Shown in pieces: positions 1-4,894 of a stretch of 5,399 bases of DNA (position 1 is its first letter; each line of letters opens with the position of its first letter). This DNA is from Phycisphaerae bacterium (GTDB taxonomy: Bacteria; Planctomycetota; Phycisphaerae; Sedimentisphaerales; Anaerohalosphaeraceae). The notes beneath the pieces were generated by a model. That model was not told the DNA's origin and made no database searches. It saw only the letters and a program-made list of their open reading frames with translations. The translations under genes were made by a program, and so were the position numbers. The DNA lies in contig JAIPFN010000078.1 of the NCBI GenBank assembly GCA_021736615.1, positions 1-5,399 on the forward strand. Direction: 5' to 3'.

Positions 1-219
1 ATCTAAATCAACTGGAATACATGCAGGATCAACAGGTGTAGCACCACAATCAATAAGCCAGGTTTGAGCCATAAGTGCAAAGTCTGCAATATTAGTCTTA
101 CAATCCCCATTGATATCTCCGGCAAGTCTGTAATGACATACCTCAGCACTTGCAAAAACAGTGGCACATAGAATTGTTAAAATAAATAATCTCTTTACTA
201 TATTCATCATTTTCATCAT
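1..219 (-). CDS. Secreted protein with N-terminal dockerin-like Ca-binding loop (partial, C-terminus outside window)
   Basis: Reading leftwards from position 219 gives 73 open codons with no stop before the window edge. Residues 1-25 form a signal peptide: a basic start (MMKMMNIVKR), a hydrophobic core (LFILTILCATVF) and a likely cleavage site after ASA. Residues 35-46 (DINGDCKTNIAD) match the dockerin type I calcium loop, with D/N at positions 1, 3, 5, 9 and 12, and are followed by the helix FALMAQTWLIDC and a Cys/Pro-rich segment ending PACIPVDLD. Similar modules are common in secreted Phycisphaerae proteins, usually near the C-terminus, so a position just after the signal peptide is unusual. 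Four in-frame ATGs (219, 216, 210, 207) compete as starts. A GGAG at 224-227 lies 4 nt from the first and 7 nt from the second, so 216 is also plausible. A strong promoter lies upstream. The overall function is unknown because the rest is missing. Confidence 0.75.
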   Translation of the reverse strand, partial: MMKMMNIVKRLFILTILCATVFASAEVCHYRLAGDINGDCKTNIADFALMAQTWLIDCGATPVDPACIPVDLD

Positions 220-275
220 ACAGCTCCATATTATAAGTGGAATTTACCCTAATAATTGAATCAACAGTTTCCTCT

Positions 276-301
276 CTACAGTTTCTAATCAAGAATTGTA
301 G
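276..301 (-). promoter_or_regulatory. Stem-loop at the predicted 5' end of the dockerin-gene mRNA
   Basis: Arms ctaca (276-280) and tgtag (297-301) pair, followed after a 1x2 internal loop by TTCT/AGAA around a 5-nt loop, making 9 base pairs in all. The element begins almost exactly at the transcription start predicted from the promoter. A 5'-terminal hairpin of this sort can protect an mRNA from decay, and as DNA it could be a second operator. The role is inference; the pairing is seen directly. Confidence 0.35.
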
Positions 302-307
302 GCAATT

Positions 308-336
308 ATCATACTAATAGAGTGTAACTTTGTCAA
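308..336 (-). promoter_or_regulatory. Near-consensus sigma70 promoter for the dockerin-like gene
   Basis: On the minus strand a perfect -35 box TTGACA (331-336) is separated by exactly 17 nt from TATGAT (308-313), one mismatch from the consensus -10. Transcription would start around position 301, giving a leader of about 80 nt before the ATG cluster at 219-207. This is the only promoter in the window that stands out by eye. Confidence 0.8.
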
Positions 337-349
337 GACAAAATGTCTT
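335..349. promoter_or_regulatory. Perfect inverted repeat overlapping the -35 box, candidate operator
   Basis: AAGACA-aaa-TGTCTT is a perfect palindrome with 6-nt arms and a 3-nt centre. It shares two bases with the -35 box of the minus-strand promoter at 308-336. Its position is typical of a repressor or activator site, but no regulator gene is visible in the window and the palindrome could be chance. There is no following T-tract, so it is not a terminator. Confidence 0.35.
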
Positions 350-379
350 TATCTCGGGCGAAAATGAAATAAGTTAAAA

Positions 380-503
380 GGACCAGACCCCATTTTAGGT
401 CGCAATCGCCATTCTAGTCGCTTAAACGACGATTTTGCCCTGTTGAACAAAGATAACCAAAACTAACCGAAAGACAAACCAATAAATAAATGGGACCGGG
501 TCC
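380..503. repeat. Short element bounded by imperfect 16-bp inverted repeats (MITE-like)
   Basis: The reverse complement of 380-395 (AAATGGGGTCTGGTCC) matches 488-503 (AAATGGGACCGGGTCC) at 13 of 16 positions, in inverted orientation. The right copy also contains its own near-palindrome GGACC-g-GGTCC. The 124-bp segment between the outer ends encodes nothing but contains an internal hairpin (GTCG-cttaaa-CGAC, flanked by AATC/GATT). Noncoding DNA with matched inverted ends is typical of miniature transposable elements. GGGACC/GGTCCC-type hairpins are also a feature of the repeat DNA mobilised by REP-associated tyrosine transposases. No transposase and no clear target-site duplication are visible. 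Confidence 0.4.
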
Positions 504-584
504 GATTTTCGGGGTTTTCAAAACCAAAAATATCAAAAGAAAAAAACAACCAAAGTTTTTTTCGCCTCACATTTTCCCCACCGA

Positions 585-605
585 CCACTTACTACTTACC
601 ACTCA
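585..605. repeat. Three degenerate heptamer repeats (CYACTYA)
   Basis: CCACTTA, CTACTTA and CCACTCA follow one another without gaps, giving a 7-nt period. This sequence family differs from the GTAATTN heptamer tract about 50 nt further on, although it shares the unit length. Three imperfect units are few, so chance cannot be excluded. Confidence 0.4.
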
Positions 606-636
606 CTAGCATACTCGCAAAGTATAAAATGGTCCC

Positions 637-687
637 GCCGAAAGCGGCTTCCTCAATTCGTAATTAGTAATTCATAATTAGTAATTG
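637..687. repeat. GC hairpin plus GTAATTN heptamer tandem repeat, copy 1
   Basis: A GCCG-AAAG-CGGC hairpin (637-648) is followed by five 7-nt units from 653 to 687: TCAATTC, GTAATTA, GTAATTC, ATAATTA, GTAATTG. The block 651-672 is identical over 22 bp to 3891-3912, where it again follows a GC-rich 4-nt-loop hairpin. Because 3 x 7 = 21, translation of such tracts gives 7-residue periodic peptides (ITNYELL on the minus strand), which explains spurious open frames. It resembles in form the short tandem heptanucleotide repeats described in cyanobacteria, but the sequence family here is assigned only by what is seen. Confidence 0.75.
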
Positions 688-697
688 ATGACCGCAC

Positions 698-713
698 AGA
701 GGACATTCCCTCT
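698..713. repeat. Small inverted repeat
   Basis: AGAGG (698-702) and CCTCT (709-713) form a 5-bp stem with a 6-nt loop just after the heptamer tract. It is weak, with no T-tract of terminator length. On the minus strand the same sequence gives a GAGGG followed by ATG, which looks like a translation start but leads only into the heptamer repeat. Confidence 0.2.
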
Positions 714-897
714 TTGTTGAATTTAGTTTCCATGATTTTTCGACGACAAAAAAAGTCAAAAAGTGCGCAAAAAGCGCGCAAAAACGTGAATAAATGCAAA
801 TTTCTGACGTTTTTTGGGCCTAATTTAGCCTCCAAAACCCCAAAAACCATAGGTGGGAAATATCCACAATGTCCACTACTCGGGAGGAAAACGAAAC

Positions 898-915
898 GAC
901 CCTTCGGGTCTTTTT
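898..915 (+). terminator. Terminator-like hairpin on the plus strand
   Basis: GACCC-TTC-GGGTC (898-910) is a perfect 5-bp GC-rich stem followed directly by TTTTT (911-915), the form of a short intrinsic terminator reading rightwards. No plus-strand gene is supported upstream of it, so it may end a small unannotated RNA, block antisense transcription into the DUF1080 gene, or be part of repeat debris. Confidence 0.4.
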
Positions 916-952
916 GGCAAAATAGGCAGTTTGGCCCGGCAGAATCATCAAT

Positions 953-997
953 AAAAAAAGGGACAGCGGAGGATATTAAAAAATCCCCACTGTCCCT
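953..997 (-). terminator. Strong intrinsic terminator of the DUF1080 gene
   Basis: Read on the minus strand, AGGGACAG (990-997) pairs with CTGTCCCT (959-966). Inside, after one mismatch, GG/CC and GGAT/ATCC pairs extend the stem around an AT-rich loop. The stem is followed at once by seven U residues (complement of 953-959). It begins 27 nt beyond the stop codon of the triple-DUF1080 gene, the expected place for its rho-independent terminator. Confidence 0.88.
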
Positions 998-1023
998 GGC
1001 TTTCAAGGTTTTTAAGGTGGTGC

Positions 1024-2892
1024 TTAGAGCTGCCTGATCCGCAGGTTCCGGAAATAGATCGGGGCGCCGGCGTGTTTGCCCTGCAATCCGATGCGACCCT
1101 TTAAAGGCAGTCCGGCAACCGGCTTGGATAACCATCCCGGAATGTCGCTTCCGTCCGGATTTTTCTTAGCGCTTGTCCAAAGAGCCATATCCATTACACT
1201 GACCTTTTCATAATTAAGCACAACCGTGACGATCTTGCCCTTGCAGGTGATCTGCATATGGTTCCACTGGCCGGGTTTTTTGACCGCACTCTTGGTCGGG
1301 GCAAGATGCCCGAAGATCGCAGCGCAATGCCAGGTCGCAGGACTGTTTTTCCACTTTTCAGCATAGTCGTCGGCGATCTGAATTTCGATAGCACCCGGAA
1401 TCCAGTTTTTCATATCGGTATTGCGAACGATCACACCGCTGTTGGTGCCTGCGTCTGTTTTGAACTCTACGTCGAGAACAAAATCTTCATATTCCTTTTC
1501 TGTCCAGATGCACTGATCCTTTGTCGCCGTCAGAACGCCATCTTTATCAACCGACCACACCCCTGCCGGGAAAATCGCGTTGGACAGGTCGGCATTGAAC
1601 AGGTCCTGGCTATTTTCGTCAGTAGCAGGCTTTGGAGCAGCACAAGGGGGAAGTTCTTTTATACGCACATTTCTGTACCAGATTTTCTTCGCTTCATCCT
1701 GAAAACTTATATATCCCTCAGCCGGACGATCCTTAAGTCCGGTCTTGCTTAAATCGAGATCCTGAATCTGCTCGCCGTTGCAAGTAACCTTTAGCCTGCT
1801 GCCGTTTAAGTAGATAATGTACTCGTTCCACTCACCTGCCGGTTTCATCATATTTTTCGACGGACCGCTGGTTGCAATGATCCCGCCGCCATCATGTTGG
1901 CCGGGGTTCTTTTTGCCGTGCGTGTCAAGTATCTGCAATTCAAAACCGGAAGTGACATGGTTCTTGAGATCGCCGATCCTCATAAACACGCCCGAGTTTC
2001 CGCCCTTTTCAAACTTGAAATCAAGCTTGAGTACGAAATTGCCGTACTTGCGTTTCGTGGCAATGTAATCCGCATACCTTTGCCATCCACGCTCGCCCTC
2101 GCGGGGCTTTAGAGTAAGAATATTACCCTCTTCGATCATCCAGTTGCCTGTTGTCTGCCATCCGGTCAGATCCTTTCCATTGAACATCTGCTTAAATCCC
2201 GACTCCTTAAAAGCGGTGTAATCTACATCGTCGGAAAGATCGATTATCTCGATGTCTTTGAATTCAACGTGCATATCCATACCGCCGTGCAGCTGCAGAC
2301 CGAAATACCCTTTCGTTCGGCCCGGATCGTTTACAAGATCAACGGTTTTCACACCGTTTACATATACCGTTGTATCCCTGCCGATAGCCGTTACGACCAT
2401 ATCATTCCAGTCATTCTGCTTGTAGAAAGTTTTAACTTTCTCAGGCGAAACACGAGACACCCAATACCTGCCAGCCGTTTCATAAATGCCCCCGGCATCG
2501 GCGCCATTCGAATCGATCTCCGCCTGGAAGCCATTTACTGAAACCCCACTCTTAACCCTTTCGGAACGAAAATAGAAACCGCTGTTTCCCTTGAGGGATT
2601 TATATTTCAGTTTAACGATAAAATCTGTATAGGTCTTTTTGGAAAGAAGCATACCGTGCCGCCCTTCGCTCTTATCCTGAAAACCTACTATCGCCCCATC
2701 TTCAACCTTCCACTGTCCGCCCGGCAAAACCTCCCAGCCGTCCAACGTCTTGCCGTCAAACAAACGGGTAAAATCATTCGAGTCTAATTGGCAGCCTCCT
2801 TTTGCGCCAGCCGAACAACAGGTAGCCGCTCTCAGGTTAGTAGACAGCAAAATTAAACACAACGAAACCAATAAAATACTTTTCTTACTCAT
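1024..2892 (-). CDS. Secreted protein with three tandem DUF1080 (3-keto-disaccharide hydrolase-like) domains
   Basis: A 622-residue protein with a signal peptide (residues 1-22, basic MSKK, Leu-rich core, cleavage near NLRA) and a Cys-rich linker (CCSAGAKGGC). Three concanavalin-like DUF1080/PF06439 domains follow, at about 41-218, 233-415 and 429-622. Each repeats the family landmarks: LFDGKTLDGW / MFNGKDLTGW / a divergent LFNADLSNA start; the NSG strand (GNSGFYFR 102-109, GGNSGVFMR 297-305, TNSGVIVR 483-490); an acidic strand (FQAEI, FELQI, IEIQI); WN before the late strands; and a YFRNLRI-type end. The GG after the acidic strand (GGIY, GGII) becomes AAIF in domain 3. Some DUF1080 proteins hydrolyse 3-keto-glycosides outside the cytoplasm; others are uncharacterised, so hydrolase activity is family inference. 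The start is supported by AAGGA 9 nt upstream (2902-2906). The gene is visibly richer in GC than its neighbours. It lies 83 nt after ablB and has its own terminator. Confidence 0.92.
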   Translation of the reverse strand: MSKKSILLVSLCLILLSTNLRAATCCSAGAKGGCQLDSNDFTRLFDGKTLDGWEVLPGGQWKVEDGAIVGFQDKSEGRHGMLLSKKTYTDFIVKLKYKSLKGNSGFYFRSERVKSGVSVNGFQAEIDSNGADAGGIYETAGRYWVSRVSPEKVKTFYKQNDWNDMVVTAIGRDTTVYVNGVKTVDLVNDPGRTKGYFGLQLHGGMDMHVEFKDIEIIDLSDDVDYTAFKESGFKQMFNGKDLTGWQTTGNWMIEEGNILTLKPREGERGWQRYADYIATKRKYGNFVLKLDFKFEKGGNSGVFMRIGDLKNHVTSGFELQILDTHGKKNPGQHDGGGIIATSGPSKNMMKPAGEWNEYIIYLNGSRLKVTCNGEQIQDLDLSKTGLKDRPAEGYISFQDEAKKIWYRNVRIKELPPCAAPKPATDENSQDLFNADLSNAIFPAGVWSVDKDGVLTATKDQCIWTEKEYEDFVLDVEFKTDAGTNSGVIVRNTDMKNWIPGAIEIQIADDYAEKWKNSPATWHCAAIFGHLAPTKSAVKKPGQWNHMQITCKGKIVTVVLNYEKVSVMDMALWTSAKKNPDGSDIPGWLSKPVAGLPLKGRIGLQGKHAGAPIYFRNLRIRQL

Positions 2893-2960
2893 TCGATTAA
2901 ATCCTTAAAAAACAATTAACAACCTCACTAAAACCGATCAAAAGCATAAAGTATCAGCAC

Positions 2961-2973
2961 TTTGCGCCGCAAA
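2961..2973 (-). other. Small hairpin just after ablB
   Basis: TTTGC-gcc-GCAAA forms a perfect 5-bp stem with a 3-nt loop, starting 3 nt beyond the ablB stop. No T-run follows on the minus strand, so it is at best a weak or factor-assisted 3' end. The remaining spacer to the DUF1080 start shows no clear promoter, which leaves open whether transcription continues from ablB. Confidence 0.3.
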
Positions 2974-2975
2974 AG

Positions 2976-3833
2976 TCAAATAAATTGTTTATACCATACA
3001 TTCATGCTTTCGATTTGTCCTGCAATATTTGTATTATTGATTAGCCTGCCGCCATATTTGTAGCCGGCTTTACCAAACGTAATATTCATTGCCGGAGAAA
3101 TCGCCCTTGCGATTGTATAGGCCGTCTGTATACCGCAAGGCCTCATTTCCTTTTCCATAAAACTTAGTAAAAGGCTTGCAAAACTGTTACCTCTGAACTC
3201 AGGTAATGTCGCAAAATCCGTCATCTCAGCATTTTTTGAAACAGTATCCATCTGGGCCGAAGATAATGAAACAAACTTTTTATTAATTTCTATCCCAAAA
3301 TAAGCAACATTCTCAAGCATAGTATTAGTTATAAAGTCAGGTTTGTCAATTGGAAACGGATACGAGGAAAATACTTTCCCGAAAAGCTTGCTCATGCTGG
3401 CAGCATCTTCTGGAACACAACGCCTAAGAACGGCACCGGCCGGTAAAACGGCAGGTGCAATATTGTTTGAACCCTTTTTTTTAGCCATTTCAACAATATT
3501 TTCAAGGTCGAGTAAGGATTCTTCATGCTTTCTATCAGGATCGAGGTAATAGCCCAAAAACGCACATGCTTCCTGAGCATGAAAAAAAGCCGGCACGACA
3601 GCCTCTTGCTGATATCCGGAATCAATGAAAATTTCCGCTTGATTTGCAGGTATTTTTGCAAATATTTTTGTATACCCATTATTTTTTGCAAGTTCGCCCA
3701 TTGCGCCGATCAGCTGTTTCGGATCGGCCTGATTCAATTTCATCAAATAAATTCTATTGCTTAACGGTCCATGCTGAAGCAATGCCCCACTAATCTTTTC
3801 TGTAATGTCTCGTTCTTTTAAATTTGTCGTCAT
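2976..3833 (-). CDS. ablB: Beta-lysine N6-acetyltransferase, osmolyte synthesis
   Basis: This 285-residue protein transfers an acetyl group from acetyl-CoA to the epsilon-amine of beta-lysine, giving N-epsilon-acetyl-beta-lysine, a cytoplasmic compatible solute; this is the role known for the AblB family. The N-terminal half carries family landmarks HGPLSNRIYLMKL (21-33), GYTKIFAKIP (53-62) and AVVPAFFHAQEACAFLGYYL (78-97). The C-terminal half from about 136 is a GNAT domain: LRRCVPEDA opens it, and EMTDFATLPEFRGNSFASLL (203-222) contains the acetyl-CoA-binding RGNSFA segment. The protein ends in the typical NVWYKQF. Length fits the family. The ATG at 3833 has GAGG 10 nt upstream. Its partner lysine 2,3-aminomutase lies upstream on the same strand, separated by a channel gene and a 129-nt spacer, so cotranscription is likely but the spacer hairpins could lower the level of ablB. 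Confidence 0.92.
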   Translation of the reverse strand: MTTNLKERDITEKISGALLQHGPLSNRIYLMKLNQADPKQLIGAMGELAKNNGYTKIFAKIPANQAEIFIDSGYQQEAVVPAFFHAQEACAFLGYYLDPDRKHEESLLDLENIVEMAKKKGSNNIAPAVLPAGAVLRRCVPEDAASMSKLFGKVFSSYPFPIDKPDFITNTMLENVAYFGIEINKKFVSLSSAQMDTVSKNAEMTDFATLPEFRGNSFASLLLSFMEKEMRPCGIQTAYTIARAISPAMNITFGKAGYKYGGRLINNTNIAGQIESMNVWYKQFI

Positions 3834-3872
3834 GCCGCCATATCCTCATCAAAACTTTTTCTTTAAACAGCC

Positions 3873-3927
3873 TCGCCCGCAAGGGCGAAACCTCAATTCG
3901 TAATTAGTAATTAGTAATTCGTAATTC
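3873..3927. repeat. GC hairpin plus GTAATTN heptamer tandem repeat, copy 2, inside the abl cluster
   Basis: TCGCCC-GCAA-GGGCGA (3873-3888) is a perfect 6-bp stem with a GNRA tetraloop on the plus strand. After AA come five 7-nt units, 3893-3927: TCAATTC, GTAATTA, GTAATTA, GTAATTC, GTAATTC. The arrangement is the same as at 637-687, with 22 identical bases, and the copies differ mainly in the hairpin sequence and the last units. It lies between the channel gene and ablB, so it would be transcribed in any cluster-wide mRNA. Confidence 0.75.
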
Positions 3928-3954
3928 TCAAACTGGCCAATCGGTCAGTTTGAG
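3927..3954 (-). terminator. Long stem-loop after the channel gene, possible attenuator or mRNA 3' end
   Basis: CTCAAACTGGCC (3927-3938) and GGTCAGTTTGAG (3943-3954) form a 12-bp stem with one imperfect pair around a 4-nt loop (AATC). On the minus strand it starts 8 nt after the mscS stop codon. No U-tract follows, only the AT-rich heptamer repeat, so it is not a classical rho-independent terminator. It may instead be a processing or stabilising element that separates the level of kamA-mscS from that of ablB. Confidence 0.45.
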
Positions 3955-3962
3955 TTAAGTTG

Positions 3963-4883
3963 TCAATAATTGTCAAAATTGCTCCCAGGTTTTTCGTTCT
4001 TTCCCATGCTATGTATGGCAATGTTTCGCTGGTGAGTCCGTATCCCATGTTTCTTAAAGTCGAGTAAAAGTTTTTTTCTGATATCAATACTTAGCATCCA
4101 ACCGTCCGCGGCAGATGTCGCCCATGCTACGACCATACACTTTGCAGATTCGGGAGTAAGTTCAATTACCCAGAATCGCGGATTTTCACTTTTAGAATAA
4201 TATTCGCTGCCCTGTGGGGCAGATATAGCAATCTCTTCGATCAATTCCAAATCCACCTGATTATCAATCCAGAATTCGACATTTACCCACCTATAGTTAT
4301 CTCGAAGGGAATAGTTAATAAATTCTTTTGTCATCATTAACGAATTTGGTACCACATATCTAAGCCAGTCCCAGCGTCTTATTATGCAGTGCGTCAAGGT
4401 TACGTCTTCGATCGTACCGTATACGTTATCAACCAGTACAATGTCACCTATCCTGGCAAGCTTTCCAAAACAAAGCACCAGGCCGCATATCAGATTTTCA
4501 ATAAAAGGCTTGGCCGCAATACCTAAAACAACAGACAAACATGCAACGACTACAGAAATAAGTGTCGGAGAAAAACTACCTATAAGAGGCGCCGTTGCTG
4601 CCAGTAAAGTTATAATAATTAACGCCAAATAAAGGGCTCGCCTTGTTATGCTGAACCTCTTTTTAAGACTCTTGAGGTTTTGCTGTCGTATCTTTGCTTC
4701 GTCAATATTGTCATTAATGTGGGAAGATATTAAGTCCTCACTTTTTACATTTGACAAACGTTTTTTTCTGATTTTTTCAAGAAAGCCGAGCCGTGTGCGC
4801 ACAGCAAAGAAACCAATTAAAACTAATACAGCTATAGCAGAAAAATAGTAGGCCAGTGCCTCTACGGTTGGTAAATAATCCAT
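3963..4883 (-). CDS. MscS-family mechanosensitive channel, small type
   Basis: A 306-residue inner-membrane protein expected to open under membrane tension and release solutes after a hypo-osmotic drop. Hydrophobic segments lie at about 10-28, 83-104 and 107-124, the last leading into the pore-lining helix 118-141 (VVLGIAAKPFIENLICGLVL). The MscS beta domain follows: RIGDIVLVDNVYGTIEDVTL (144-163), then VVPNS (177-181) matching the family's V-x-PN signature, and a C-terminal alpha/beta domain to about 290. The 36-82 linker between the first two membrane segments is long and strongly charged (KIRKKRLSN..., SLKKRFSITRR) and probably cytosolic. Its start lies 9 nt after the kamA stop, and the kamA stop itself forms part of the Shine-Dalgarno (TAAGGG, 6 nt from the ATG), which points to translational coupling. 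The position between kamA and ablB suggests release of acetyl-beta-lysine, which is inference. Confidence 0.88.
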   Translation of the reverse strand: MDYLPTVEALAYYFSAIAVLVLIGFFAVRTRLGFLEKIRKKRLSNVKSEDLISSHINDNIDEAKIRQQNLKSLKKRFSITRRALYLALIIITLLAATAPLIGSFSPTLISVVVACLSVVLGIAAKPFIENLICGLVLCFGKLARIGDIVLVDNVYGTIEDVTLTHCIIRRWDWLRYVVPNSLMMTKEFINYSLRDNYRWVNVEFWIDNQVDLELIEEIAISAPQGSEYYSKSENPRFWVIELTPESAKCMVVAWATSAADGWMLSIDIRKKLLLDFKKHGIRTHQRNIAIHSMGKNEKPGSNFDNY

Positions 4884-4889
4884 GAAAAA

Positions 4890-4894
4890 CCCTT
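4890..4894 (-). promoter_or_regulatory. Shine-Dalgarno of the channel gene overlapping the kamA stop codon
   Basis: AAGGG, whose two A residues belong to the TAA stop of kamA, stands 6 nt before the ATG at 4883. It supports this start and implies that ribosomes ending kamA can re-initiate on the channel gene. Confidence 0.6.

Larger units (their letters stand above)
220..1023. other. Roughly 800-nt intergenic region rich in repeats and hairpins
   Basis: No convincing protein gene lies here. Open frames exist (a 107-codon plus-strand frame at 714-1037 and a minus-strand frame at 653-1135), but they run through the repeat, the homopolymer-rich stretch and the terminator and have low-complexity Lys/Arg-rich products. 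From left to right the region holds the dockerin-gene leader and promoter (220-349), an inverted-repeat-bounded segment (380-503), A-rich sequence with a small GGTTT/AAACC hairpin (513-525), a CYACTYA heptamer tract (585-605), an ATACT/AGTAT hairpin (611-625), a GC hairpin plus GTAATTN heptamer module (637-687), and a stretch with many runs of A and T (about 720-950). It ends with two terminator-like hairpins. The patchwork looks like accumulated mobile or repeat debris. Confidence 0.6.

Noticed and set aside
160..182. Lipoprotein signal (Cys18) in the dockerin-like protein
   Set aside because: The residues before the Cys (TIL) do not fit the lipobox, which needs a small residue at -1. An ASA cleavage site further on fits a normal signal peptide.
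653..687. Heptamer tract as a CRISPR array
   Set aside because: Units are 7 nt and directly adjacent, with no spacers, so it is a simple tandem repeat.
714..1037. 107-codon plus-strand open frame with Lys-rich product
   Set aside because: It crosses both terminator-like hairpins and the 3' end of the opposite gene, has low-complexity composition, and shows no ribosome site or family signature.
653..1135. 160-codon minus-strand open frame
   Set aside because: It overlaps the end of the DUF1080 gene in another frame, runs through its terminator, and ends in the heptamer repeat as a 7-residue periodic peptide. No domain is recognisable.
1258..2541. Several plus-strand open frames inside the DUF1080 gene
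   Set aside because: They lie opposite a gene with a full set of domains, signal peptide and terminator and have no recognisable products; they are shadows of its codon bias.
2893..2975. Promoter for the DUF1080 gene in the short spacer
   Set aside because: The best pair (TTGATC, 17 nt, TAATTG) has a very poor -10 box. Not supportable by eye.
3830..3841. Tiny ORF (ATG GCG GCA TGA) overlapping the ablB start, as a leader peptide
   Set aside because: Three sense codons only, and the GAGG lies just 2 nt before its ATG. It is more simply explained by chance upstream of the real start.
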